This document shows, in pieces, positions 54,662 through 62,972 of a stretch of DNA of 64,000 bases (position 1 is the first letter of the stretch; every line of letters starts with the position of its first letter). A program made the translations under genes and the position numbers. The stretch is taken from contig CANFSZ010000007.1 of assembly GCA_947449835.1 (NCBI GenBank), positions 16,562 through 80,561 on the forward strand, in the 5' to 3' direction. The DNA comes from Opitutia bacterium. Lineage in GTDB: Bacteria; Verrucomicrobiota; Verrucomicrobiia; Opitutales; Opitutaceae. The notes below the pieces were generated by a model, which worked only from the letters and a program-made list of their open reading frames with translations, was not told the origin of the DNA and did no database searches.

Positions 54662-55234
54662 ATGTCGCTCGAGTCGCAGCCCAACTACCGCCTCGCCACG
54701 TTGGCCGACATTCCAGCGCTCGAAACGCTCATCCCGCTATCCGCCCGCCAACTTCAAACCGCTCATTACACTTCGACCCAAATCGAGACCGCCCTCGGAC
54801 CGGTCTTCGGCGTCGATCGCCAACTCATCCACGACGGCACTTATTTTGTCGCCGAGACGCATCAAGGCTTGGTCGGCTGCGGCGGCTGGAGTCGGCGGAA
54901 AACGCTTTACGGCGGAGATCAAGGCCGGAGCGCGCCCGATCCCTTGCGCGACCCCGCCGTCGATCCCGCGATGATCCGCGCTTTCTTTGTTCACCCCGAC
55001 CACGCTCGACGCGGCATCGGCCGACGCCTACTGGAAATCTCCGAAGCTGCTGCTGCCGCCGCTGGCTTCCAGGGCATCGAAATCGTCGCCACGCTCCCCG
55101 GGGTCCCGCTGTATTCATCATTCCACTACGAGACCATCGAACGATTTAATATCGCATTACCCAACGGTGAAAAAATGCCCGTGGAACGGATGCGCAAACG
55201 CCCTATTTACTCGCCGACTGCGCCTGCGTCCTAA
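54662..55234 (+). CDS. GNAT family N-acetyltransferase
   Basis: This 190-residue protein starts at ATG 54662; a start 30 codons upstream adds unrelated sequence. The GNAT fold is shown by YRLATLADIPALETLIPLSA at the N-terminus, LVGCGGWSRRKTLYGGD in the central sheet, and the acetyl-CoA motif IRAFFVHPDHARRGIGRRLL (R/Q-x-x-G-x-G/A type). A PLYSSFHYETIER segment follows, as is usual for motif B. The acceptor amine is unknown. It lies alone between the receiver relic and a TonB receptor. Confidence 0.85.
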   Translation: MSLESQPNYRLATLADIPALETLIPLSARQLQTAHYTSTQIETALGPVFGVDRQLIHDGTYFVAETHQGLVGCGGWSRRKTLYGGDQGRSAPDPLRDPAVDPAMIRAFFVHPDHARRGIGRRLLEISEAAAAAAGFQGIEIVATLPGVPLYSSFHYETIERFNIALPNGEKMPVERMRKRPIYSPTAPAS

Positions 55235-55281
55235 GTCATAAAATTCGTTGCCGCGTACGGCGACTCTGCGCACACGAAAGC

Positions 55282-57378
55282 ATGCCCTCCTCGCACCGCG
55301 TCACCCCTCGCGTCTTAGGCCTCGCCCGCGTCGTACTTCCGCTCATCACCTTCGCTCTCGGTCACGTTTGCGCCCAATCTGCCCCGCCGGGGCCTCCACC
55401 GCTCCGTCTCTCCGATTTCGTAGTCACCCCGAGTCGTTTCGGCGTCGGCGAACGCACCGGCACTGTCGCCGCCACCCTCACTCAGAGCGAACTCGCGACG
55501 CTGCCTCAAATCGGCGAAGATATTTACCGCGCGCTCGCGCGCATCCCCGGCGTCGCCGCCGATGATTTCACCGCCAAATTCTGGGTCCGCGGCGCGGCCA
55601 ACGGCAAACTCCTCGCTCGCCTAGACGGCGTCACCCTCATCGAGCCGTTTCACCTCAAAGACATCGACGGCGCCCTCGCCATCATCGATCTGCCAGCCGT
55701 CAGTCGCCTCGATCTGCTCACGGGCGGCTTCACCGCCGATTACGGCAACCGCACCGCCGCCGTCCTCAACCTCGAAACGGACTTCCCCTCTTTACCTCAT
55801 CCCGCCACCTCGCTTGGCCTCAGCCTGAGTGGCCTCCGCGCCGCTCACACTGGCAACTTCGCGGGCGACCGCGGCCGCTGGCGCCTCACCGCGCGCCGTG
55901 GTTATCCCGATCTCGCCCTCCGCCTTGAAGGCCGCGACGAAGAACTTTTCCCGCGTTACTACGACGCTTCGTTTCGCGCCGACTATATACTGTCGCCGCA
56001 ACACACGCTCTCGCTCCACGCGCTTCACGCCGGCGATACGCTCAAAGTTAAACAAAAAAACGACCCCGAGCTCAACAGCGACTACACGAGCAATTACCTC
56101 TGGGCTCGCTGGCGAGCCAACCCCAACGCGCGCCTCGCGGGCGAGACCGTCCTTTCCTTCGCTCGCCTCGACACCGATCGCCACGGCGACGGCGCCTTCG
56201 ACAACACCCTCGCACTAAAACTCAGCGATCAACGGCAGCTCAACACCACCGCACTACGCAGTGATTGGTCCCTCGAGCTCAGCCCCCGCACCCTCTTGCG
56301 CGCCGGCTTCGAAGCCACCCACCACACTTCCGCCTACGACTACCAACTATTGCGCGACAACTACATCGTCCAGAACAGCGTGCTCACGGTCGCGCGCCGC
56401 ACCGCCGATACGCACTTGCGGCCCGCCGGCGACCGCTTCGGCACCTTTATCACCACGCGCCTCCAAGCTCCCGGTGCTCTCATCCTGGAGCCCGGCCTGC
56501 GCTTCGACCACGACTCAGCCACCGGCGACGACGACGTCAGCCCGCGACTCGCCGCCGCCCTACCGCTTAGCGCCCGCACCACCCTCCGCGCCTCTTGGGG
56601 AACTTACGCGCAAGCCCAAGGCCTCCACGAACTTTCCGTCCCCGACGGCGAAACTCGCCTCAACCGCGCCGAAGTCGCCGAACAGCGCATCGTCGGCCTC
56701 GAACACCGCCTCGCCGCGAATCTCAGCCTGCGCCTCGAAGCCTACGAGCGTCTCACCCGCCACGTGCGCCCGCGCTGGGACAACACCGTCAATCTCTACA
56801 ACATCTTCCCCGAGGTCCAATCCGACCGCACCCGTCTCGCGCCGTCCTCCGCCCGCGCCCGCGGCGTGGAAGTGCTCCTCGAGCGCCGCACTCAGCGCGG
56901 CTTCGGCTGGACCACCAGTTACGCACTCGCGCGCGCCGAAGAAACACTCAACGGCCGTGCAGTCCCCGCCGCCCGCGACCAACGCCACACCGTCCGCCTC
57001 GAAGCCACGTACGCGTTAAACACCCGCTGGAATTTCAGCGCCTCCTGGCATTACCACAACGGCTGGCCCACGACCGAGGTCAGCTACATCCTCATCCCGC
57101 TCAACAACGGCAAACGATACGCCCAACGCGTCGTCGGTCCCGCCTACGCCGCCCAACTCCCCGACTACCACCGCCTCGATCTCCGCGCCACCCGCCGCTG
57201 GGAATTCCGCCACAGTCAACTCACCGCTTCGGTCGACCTGTTCAACGCCTACAATCGCACCAACCTCATTGGCTACGCCTACTCGCCCATGGTGTCGGGA
57301 ACCACCGTCAAGACGAGCCGCGAAGCCCGCGACTTGTTGCCGCTTTTGCCGAGCGTGGGCGTGACGTGGGAATTTTAA
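55282..57378 (+). CDS. TonB-dependent outer-membrane receptor
   Basis: This 698-residue receptor has a signal peptide (about residues 1-31, ending GHVCAQS), then a LRLSDFVVTPSRF linker and a plug domain with LPQIGEDIYRALARIPGV, FWVRGAANGKLLARLDGVTL and SRLDLLTGGFTADYGNRTAA. The barrel ends SVGVTWEF, with the terminal Phe. It lacks the carboxypeptidase-like N-domain of the receptor at 3782. Its end is 7 bp from the end of the convergent dipeptidase gene, so a shared substrate such as peptides is a possible but untested idea. Confidence 0.85.
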   Translation: MPSSHRVTPRVLGLARVVLPLITFALGHVCAQSAPPGPPPLRLSDFVVTPSRFGVGERTGTVAATLTQSELATLPQIGEDIYRALARIPGVAADDFTAKFWVRGAANGKLLARLDGVTLIEPFHLKDIDGALAIIDLPAVSRLDLLTGGFTADYGNRTAAVLNLETDFPSLPHPATSLGLSLSGLRAAHTGNFAGDRGRWRLTARRGYPDLALRLEGRDEELFPRYYDASFRADYILSPQHTLSLHALHAGDTLKVKQKNDPELNSDYTSNYLWARWRANPNARLAGETVLSFARLDTDRHGDGAFDNTLALKLSDQRQLNTTALRSDWSLELSPRTLLRAGFEATHHTSAYDYQLLRDNYIVQNSVLTVARRTADTHLRPAGDRFGTFITTRLQAPGALILEPGLRFDHDSATGDDDVSPRLAAALPLSARTTLRASWGTYAQAQGLHELSVPDGETRLNRAEVAEQRIVGLEHRLAANLSLRLEAYERLTRHVRPRWDNTVNLYNIFPEVQSDRTRLAPSSARARGVEVLLERRTQRGFGWTTSYALARAEETLNGRAVPAARDQRHTVRLEATYALNTRWNFSASWHYHNGWPTTEVSYILIPLNNGKRYAQRVVGPAYAAQLPDYHRLDLRATRRWEFRHSQLTASVDLFNAYNRTNLIGYAYSPMVSGTTVKTSREARDLLPLLPSVGVTWEF

Positions 57379-57385
57379 AACGTCC

Positions 57386-58549
57386 TCAAACTCCGACGCG
57401 CGCCCGCTCCGCAGCGCGAAAAACCCGCAGCGTATTCTCACCCCAGATCTTCGTAAGATCCGCTTCATTCAATCCCGCCGCGAGCAACGCCTGCGTGATC
57501 GCCGGATACGCCGCCACGTCGCGCAAACCGTGAAAACCTCCCCCGCCATCGAGATCGCAGCCGATCCCGACATGCTCCACGCCCGCCACCCGCACGGCGT
57601 GCACGACATGATTCACATAATCGTCCATCGTGGCCTGCGGTTGCGGAAATTTTCCTTCAAACGCGCGCCACGCCTTACCGACTTCGGCGCGCACCTCGGG
57701 CGTGAGTACCGCGTCGCGAAATTGCGTCATGATCGCATCCACCGCCGCGGAAAGCGCTTCGTTCTCCGCCCGCCGCACCATCGCCACCGGCAACGCATTA
57801 ATCTGAATCACGCCGCCGCGTGCGGCCAGCCGGCGCAATAAATCATCGCAGATATTGCGCGGATGATCGCACAACGCTCGACAGCCCGTGTGCGACAAAA
57901 TCACCGGCGCGCGCGAAAGCTCGATCATCTGTTCCAGCGCCGCATCGGAGGCATGCGACGCGTCGACCACGATCCCGAGGCGATTGCATTCCGCGACCAC
58001 CGCCCGACCAAACGGACTCAAGCCGCCCCACTCCGCGCCGCGCGGATCGGTCGAGGAATCCGCCACTTCGTTGTTCAGCATATGCGTGAACCCCACCATG
58101 CGCACCCCGAGTTCGTAAAATGTCCGCAACGCCCCCAAGTCAGTCCCGAGCGAATAGGCGTTTTCCGTGCTCAGAAAAATCGCGCGTTTGCCCTCGGCTT
58201 TGAGTCGCAGCGCACCCTCCGCGCTCAACGCCAACCCGCAGCGCGCCCCGTGCGCGGCGATCACCGCTCGGGTATTTTCCAAAATCCCGCGCACCGCCGC
58301 ATGCGCCAGCGCGTGACCGGCCACGGTGCGCGCGCCTTGCATAAAATACGCGGCAAACACCACCGCGTCTAACCCGCCTGCGACCAGTCGCGGTAGATCG
58401 CATTGCGTTCCATCGCCAGCGTAGTCGTGCTGCGCGCCGAAATCCCAACCCGGTCGCGGCAAACTCGCCGTCGGCGTATCGAGGTGCGTGTCGATTGTGA
58501 AGAGGCGCTCGTGCAACGCCGCAGCTTCAGGAGTAATTTCAACCTGCAT
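57386..58549 (-). CDS. Membrane dipeptidase (M19), predicted cytosolic copy
   Basis: This 387-residue renal-dipeptidase-family enzyme starts at ATG 58549; an upstream start at 58699 would overlap the partner gene and add a proline/arginine-rich stretch. Zinc ligands are visible in TIDTHLDTP (H22, D24), the bridging Glu in FLSTENAYS, and the two His residues in VILSHTGCRALCDHPRN. No signal peptide is seen, unlike the tandem copy upstream at 58602, which it resembles closely. It would hydrolyse dipeptides, including D-residue forms. It starts 52 bp after the stop of that copy, in one operon. Confidence 0.88.
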   Translation of the reverse strand: MQVEITPEAAALHERLFTIDTHLDTPTASLPRPGWDFGAQHDYAGDGTQCDLPRLVAGGLDAVVFAAYFMQGARTVAGHALAHAAVRGILENTRAVIAAHGARCGLALSAEGALRLKAEGKRAIFLSTENAYSLGTDLGALRTFYELGVRMVGFTHMLNNEVADSSTDPRGAEWGGLSPFGRAVVAECNRLGIVVDASHASDAALEQMIELSRAPVILSHTGCRALCDHPRNICDDLLRRLAARGGVIQINALPVAMVRRAENEALSAAVDAIMTQFRDAVLTPEVRAEVGKAWRAFEGKFPQPQATMDDYVNHVVHAVRVAGVEHVGIGCDLDGGGGFHGLRDVAAYPAITQALLAAGLNEADLTKIWGENTLRVFRAAERARVGV

Positions 58550-58601
58550 GATCGTATTCAAGACGCCGGCGGGCACCGCGCGCGAGCCTGAGTGTGGAAC
58601 G

Positions 58602-59855
58602 TTAATCCTGCGTTGCGGTCGCGGTGGCGGCGTCAGCCTGGGCTTTGACTTTGGCCGCGTGGGCTTCGGCCGCGCGGAGGAGTCGGAGGGTGTTGCCACT
58701 CCACATTTTGGCGCAGTCTGTTTCGGTGTAGCCGGCGGCTAGAAGGCTCGCGGTGATTTTGTGGTAGCTGGCAACGTCTTCCATGCCGGTCACTCCGCCG
58801 CCGCCGTCCCAGTCCGCGCCGAAGCCGACATGATCCGGGCCGACGACTTTGAGCGTGTGCAAGACGTGCTTCATGAAGTCGTCAAAGGTGGCCATCGGCA
58901 CGGGATATTTTTCTTCAATGGCGCGCCGCTCGACGGACATTTCTTTCGTCTGCTCGGGGCTCAAGTTGCGCCGGCCGCCGTATTTGGCCATGAGGCCTTG
59001 CATGGCTTTGTTGCGCTCGGGATTGGGCGGCGTGGGGATGAGGTAGGCGCTGAGGGAATTCATCTGGATCACGCCACCTGCGGCGGCGAGTTGCTTCATG
59101 CGCGCGTCGTCGATGTTGCGCGGGTGATCACAGATGGCTTTGGCGCCGGAATGCGAGAGGATGATCGGCGTCTGGGAGAGTGCGATCATCTGATCAAAGA
59201 CGTCGTCGGAGGCGTGCGAGGCGTCGAGGATGAGGCCGAGACGGTTGCATTCAGCGATGAGGTCGCGGCCGAGCGGGCTGAGGCCGTTCCATTGTTTGCC
59301 GGTGGTGTCGGTGGCGGAATCGGCGAGGTCGTTGTTCGCGAAATGCACGGGACTAATCATGCGCACGCCGAGGTCGTAAAACGTTTTTACCAACGTGAGG
59401 TCGTGGCCAATTGGATAGGCGTTTTCGATGGAGAGGTAGACGATCCGTTTGCCGGTTGCGGCGATGGTGGCGGCGTCATCAGCGGTGGTGGCGAGGGCGA
59501 AATGCGCGGGATGAGCGGCGAGCATTTTGTGGATGTTCACTGCAATCTGGAGCGCGGAGTCACGCGCGGCAGCGTGGCCGGCGGGCGTGCGGGGACCTTG
59601 CGGCGTGTAGATCACCCAGAAGCCGCCATCGAGGCCGCCTTCGACCATGCGAGGTTGGTCCACTTGGGTGAAATCGTCTTTCACGTTGTGGCGCTCCATG
59701 ATGTTCCAGCCGGGCCGGCGCAGGCTGGAAGGCGTGTCGAGGTGAGTGTCGAAGGTAATGAGGCGCTCGTGAATCGCACGGGCATCATCGGCGGCGGAAA
59801 GCGCGAGCGGAAGAATGGTCAGCGCGAGCGCGAGGTATGAGATGGGGCGTTTCAT
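58602..59855 (-). CDS. Membrane dipeptidase (M19), predicted exported copy
   Basis: This 417-residue enzyme starts at ATG 59855, where a signal peptide follows (MKRPISYLALALTILPLALS); an upstream in-frame start would bury it. The metal-binding motifs are TFDTHLDTP, YLSIENAYPIG, LDASHASDDV and IILSHSGAKAICDHPRN. The C-terminus is alanine/threonine-rich. It shares long blocks with the cytosolic copy (HVGFGADWDGGGG against HVGIGCDLDGGGG), so the pair is a tandem duplication with divided locations. Exported M19 enzymes can process peptidoglycan-derived or imported dipeptides. Confidence 0.88.
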   Translation of the reverse strand: MKRPISYLALALTILPLALSAADDARAIHERLITFDTHLDTPSSLRRPGWNIMERHNVKDDFTQVDQPRMVEGGLDGGFWVIYTPQGPRTPAGHAAARDSALQIAVNIHKMLAAHPAHFALATTADDAATIAATGKRIVYLSIENAYPIGHDLTLVKTFYDLGVRMISPVHFANNDLADSATDTTGKQWNGLSPLGRDLIAECNRLGLILDASHASDDVFDQMIALSQTPIILSHSGAKAICDHPRNIDDARMKQLAAAGGVIQMNSLSAYLIPTPPNPERNKAMQGLMAKYGGRRNLSPEQTKEMSVERRAIEEKYPVPMATFDDFMKHVLHTLKVVGPDHVGFGADWDGGGGVTGMEDVASYHKITASLLAAGYTETDCAKMWSGNTLRLLRAAEAHAAKVKAQADAATATATQD

Positions 59856-60034
59856 AAAAATTAAAAAATGTACAAAATTGGGCGGTGCCGTCCACGGGAT
59901 TAAGCAGATGGCGTGCGCGCAACAACACCGTGAGTCAGGAAAACTCTCTGGCCGCAGATCCATCGATTCTAAGTTAGATGCGGGAAATCCCTTGTCGCCC
60001 TCGCGCATTTGCCGCTCTGTCGCTGCTTATTCCT

Positions 60035-60982
60035 ATGTCGTCCCCCACCGTCGAAAACGTCGTCATCGTCGGCACCGGCTGCGCCGGCCTCACCGCCGCG
60101 ATCTACACCGGCCGCGCCAGCCTCAACCCACTTGTGCTCGAAGGCCCCCTCCCCGGCGGGCAACTCACCACGACCAGCGAGGTGGAAAATTTCCCCGGTT
60201 TCCCGCACGGGGTCGACGGATTCCAACTCACGCAAAACATGCGCGAGCAAGCCACGCGTTTCGGCACGCGCTTCGAGCAGGCGCTCGTCGATAAAGTCGA
60301 TTTTACTTCGATGCCGCGCAAATTATTTTGCGGCGATCGCGTCATCCTCGCCAAGACCGTGATCATCGCCACTGGAGCCTCGCCGCGGCTCACCGGCATC
60401 CCCGGCGAAAAAGAACTTTACGGCGGCAAGGGCGTGACGACGTGCGCCACCTGCGACGGCGCGTTTTACCGCAAGATGGAAGTCGCCGTACTCGGCGGTG
60501 GCGACAGCGCCGCCGAGGAGGCGTTGTTCCTCACGCGCTTTGCCAGCAAAGTTTATCTCGTGCATCGCCGCGACTCGCTGCGCGCTTCGAAAATCATGGC
60601 CGACCGCGCGACTTCGCACGAAAAAATCCAGATGGTCTGGGACAGCGTGCCGGTCGAAGTGCTCGGCGTGCCCGAGGGCGCCGTGAGTGGCTTAAAAATT
60701 AAAAACGTGAAGACTGGCGCCGAGTCCGTCCTGCCCGTCAAAGGCATCTTCGTCGCCATCGGCCATATTCCCAACACCGGGCCGTTTGCACCGCCGCTCG
60801 AAGTGGATGAAGGCGGCTACTTCAAACCGCAAGCGGGCTCGCAAGTGCAGACCAACGTACCGGGCATTTACGTCGCGGGCGATTGCTCGGATCATGTTTT
60901 CCGCCAAGCGATCACGGCCGCCGGCATGGGTTGTCAGGCCGCCATCGAAGCCGAACGTTGGCTCGCCGAACATCACGGCTGA
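60035..60982 (+). CDS. trxB: Thioredoxin reductase
   Basis: This 315-residue flavoenzyme moves electrons from NADPH to thioredoxin. ATG 60035 places [20 protein letters not shown] at the N-terminus for FAD binding. The redox pair is CATC (C137 and C140) in [26 protein letters not shown] binds NADPH and [14 protein letters not shown] completes the FAD site. Length and motif order match TrxB. A VanY-like gene starts 8 bp after its stop. No thioredoxin gene is nearby. Confidence 0.93.
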   Translation: MSSPTVENVVIVGTGCAGLTAAIYTGRASLNPLVLEGPLPGGQLTTTSEVENFPGFPHGVDGFQLTQNMREQATRFGTRFEQALVDKVDFTSMPRKLFCGDRVILAKTVIIATGASPRLTGIPGEKELYGGKGVTTCATCDGAFYRKMEVAVLGGGDSAAEEALFLTRFASKVYLVHRRDSLRASKIMADRATSHEKIQMVWDSVPVEVLGVPEGAVSGLKIKNVKTGAESVLPVKGIFVAIGHIPNTGPFAPPLEVDEGGYFKPQAGSQVQTNVPGIYVAGDCSDHVFRQAITAAGMGCQAAIEAERWLAEHHG

Positions 60983-60990
60983 GGCCCGTC

Positions 60991-61512
60991 GTGACCGCCG
61001 CACTCGCTGACGTGCACCGTTCCCTCGGGTTGCCCGTCGATTACGCGCAACGTCGCGGCCTCGCCTATCAACCCGAGGCTGCGATTAGCTCACTCGTCAC
61101 CATCGCGCAAGCCGACGACGGACGCGCGATCCAACTCACCCCGCCCGCCGCCGCCGCTTGGACGCGTCTCACAGGCGCCGCCGGCGACGCAGCCATTGAG
61201 CTCATCCCGATCTCCGGTTTTCGCAGTGTTGCCCGCCAGACGGAAATCATCCGCGGCCACCTCGCCTCCGGTCGTCCGCTCGAAGATATCCTTCGCCTCG
61301 TCGCGGCCCCCGGCTACAGCGAACACCACACCGGCCACGCCGTAGATGTGACCACGCCCGACGATCCGCCCCTCGCCGCGGGCTTCGCCCTCACCCCGGC
61401 CTTCGCTTGGCTCAGCACGCACGCGACCCATTTTGGTTTTCACCTGTCTTTTCCCCAGGACAACCCCCACGGCATCGCTTACGAGCCGTGGCACTGGTGC
61501 TGGCGACCCTAA
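60991..61512 (+). CDS. VanY-like D-alanyl-D-alanine carboxypeptidase
   Basis: This 173-residue peptidase has the M15B zinc-site motifs SGFRSVARQTEIIRGH, SEHHTGHAVDVTTPDD (SxHxxGxAxD) and EPWHWCW, with GFHLSFPQ before the last. It is read from GTG 60991; a longer frame runs back into trxB. No signal peptide is found, so export is uncertain and the real start could differ. Substrates are probably peptidoglycan stem peptides. It follows trxB by 8 bp. Confidence 0.8.
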   Translation: MTAALADVHRSLGLPVDYAQRRGLAYQPEAAISSLVTIAQADDGRAIQLTPPAAAAWTRLTGAAGDAAIELIPISGFRSVARQTEIIRGHLASGRPLEDILRLVAAPGYSEHHTGHAVDVTTPDDPPLAAGFALTPAFAWLSTHATHFGFHLSFPQDNPHGIAYEPWHWCWRP

Positions 61513-61605
61513 GCAGAAACGACTTAGCCCGCTCCGACTGCGGCCGCAGCTTGGGAACATTACGACTAAGGCCGCCGCCTTCGCTCAGTCCTAACGCGTC
61601 CTTCT

Positions 61606-61620
61606 TTGGAATAGTTCTAA
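61606..61620 (+). promoter_or_regulatory. Fur/PerR-type 7-1-7 operator, upstream copy
   Basis: TTGGAATAGTTCTAA is an imperfect 7-1-7 inverted repeat (left half TTGGAAT, right half complement TTAGAAC). It lies 55 bp before the start of the Fur-family gene at 61675 and 15 bp upstream of a second copy. Confidence 0.6.
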
Positions 61621-61634
61621 TTATCGCTTGCACC

Positions 61635-61649
61635 TTAGAATCATTCCAA
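61635..61649 (+). promoter_or_regulatory. Fur/PerR-type 7-1-7 operator, downstream copy
   Basis: TTAGAATCATTCCAA pairs 6 of 7 positions around a central C and matches the PerR/Fur consensus layout. It starts 26 bp before the ATG of the Fur-family gene. The two centres are 29 bp apart. Confidence 0.65.
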
Positions 61650-61674
61650 TTTGTTGCCCCTTCCTCAAAAACTC

Positions 61675-62115
61675 ATGGCCACCGCAACTCAAGCACCCCG
61701 TCACCCCGCTGGGCTCGCGCAAAAACTCGCCGACAGCGGCCTGCGCTCCACCCCTCAACGCGAACTGGTTTACGACGTCCTGCTCACCAAACGCGACCAC
61801 CCCACCGCCGACGAGGTGTTCGCCCGCGTGAAGCCCGAGCTCCCTGGCATCTCTTTGGCCACCGTTTACAACTGCCTCGAGACGCTCGTCCAGTGCGACC
61901 TCGTGCGCGCCGTCAATTTCGAGCGCGGCCCCACCCGCTACTGCCCCAACCTCCGCCCGCACGCCCATTTCCACGACGAAGTCACCGGCCAGACGCACGA
62001 CGTCGACTTGCCCGAGACGCTGTTCGCCAAACTAAAATCCGAACTCCCGCCCGGCTTTGATGCCAACGCCGTCGAGATCACCTTCCGCGGCAAAGCCCAA
62101 TCTTCCGCCAACTAA
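61675..62115 (+). CDS. Fur-family transcriptional regulator lacking CxxC structural zinc sites
   Basis: This 146-residue protein starts at ATG 61675 (a TTG at 61651 is in frame). It has the winged-helix Fur region LRSTPQRELVYDVLL, HPTADEVFARVK and LATVYNCLETLVQCDLV with the DNA-recognition helix. The dimerisation domain keeps a His cluster (H96, H98, H100, with D101 and E102) but the usual CxxC pairs are absent; only C74 and C90 occur. It may therefore sense metal or peroxide without structural zinc, as in Irr- or some PerR-like proteins. Two 7-1-7 repeats sit upstream, and sufC follows after 45 bp, which suggests autoregulation and control of iron-sulfur assembly. Confidence 0.85.
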   Translation: MATATQAPRHPAGLAQKLADSGLRSTPQRELVYDVLLTKRDHPTADEVFARVKPELPGISLATVYNCLETLVQCDLVRAVNFERGPTRYCPNLRPHAHFHDEVTGQTHDVDLPETLFAKLKSELPPGFDANAVEITFRGKAQSSAN

Positions 62116-62160
62116 ACCGCCTCGCGACCACGTTCTCACTTTAATTTTACCGACTCCTCC

Positions 62161-62922
62161 ATGAGCCAACTCGAAATCAAAAACCTCCACGTCTCCATCG
62201 GAGACAAGGAAATCGTCAAAGGCCTCTCGCTCACCATTAAAGGTGGCGAAGTCCACGCTATCATGGGGCCCAACGGCACCGGCAAATCCACGCTTTCCAA
62301 AGCCATCGCCGGCCACCCCGATTACACGATCACGAGCGGCGAAGTCCTCCTCGACGGCGTTTCCATCCTCGAAAAAGAAGCCGACGAACGCGCTCGCGCC
62401 GGCATCTTCCTCGCCTTCCAATATCCGAGCGAAATCCCTGGCGTCTCCATCGCTAACTTCCTGCGCGCCGCCCTCCAAGCCCGCCTCGCCGACGGCGAAG
62501 AAATCGACGCCTCCGGCTATTACAAACGCCTCTACGCCAAGATGGACCTCCTAAAGATCGACCGGAAGTTCACCTCCCGCGCCGTAAACGACGGCTTCTC
62601 CGGCGGCGAAAAGAAACGCTGCGAAATACTCCAGATGGCCATGCTCGAGCCCAAGGTCGCCCTCATGGACGAAACCGATTCCGGCCTCGATATCGACGCC
62701 CTCCGCATCGTCGCCGACGGTGTCAACACCATGCGCGGCCCCAACCTCGGCGTGCTCCTCATCACCCATTATCAACGCCTCCTCGACTACATTGTGCCCG
62801 ACTACGTGCACGTTATGTACGACGGCCGCATCGTGAAAAGCGGCGACAAAAATCTCGCCCACGAACTCGAGGCCAAGGGCTACGATTGGATCAAAAAAGA
62901 ACTAGCCACCGCCCAAGCCTAA
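62161..62922 (+). CDS. sufC: Fe-S cluster assembly ATPase SufC
   Basis: This 253-residue ABC-type ATPase energises SufBCD in iron-sulfur cluster assembly. It has Walker [10 protein letters not shown] (residues 36-44), the Q-loop region [14 protein letters not shown], the signature [11 protein letters not shown] and Walker [15 protein letters not shown]. SufC-specific features are the FSGGEKKR signature and the [12 protein letters not shown] insert. It starts 45 bp after the Fur-family gene and sufB follows after 50 bp, so the order is fur-sufC-sufB. Confidence 0.95.
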   Translation: MSQLEIKNLHVSIGDKEIVKGLSLTIKGGEVHAIMGPNGTGKSTLSKAIAGHPDYTITSGEVLLDGVSILEKEADERARAGIFLAFQYPSEIPGVSIANFLRAALQARLADGEEIDASGYYKRLYAKMDLLKIDRKFTSRAVNDGFSGGEKKRCEILQMAMLEPKVALMDETDSGLDIDALRIVADGVNTMRGPNLGVLLITHYQRLLDYIVPDYVHVMYDGRIVKSGDKNLAHELEAKGYDWIKKELATAQA

Positions 62923-62972
62923 ACCGGCTCCCCGCGCCCAACCGCCACCTTCGCCTCGCTCCGCCCGCCGCC

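Noticed and set aside
58761..59840. A long plus-strand frame over the exported dipeptidase
   Set aside because: The opposite strand encodes a dipeptidase with all metal ligands; the frame is a codon-bias shadow.
61538..61549. Palindrome CTGCGGCCGCAG
   Set aside because: It is a 12-base GC-rich palindrome with no T-run or repeated copies nearby, so chance is a sufficient explanation.
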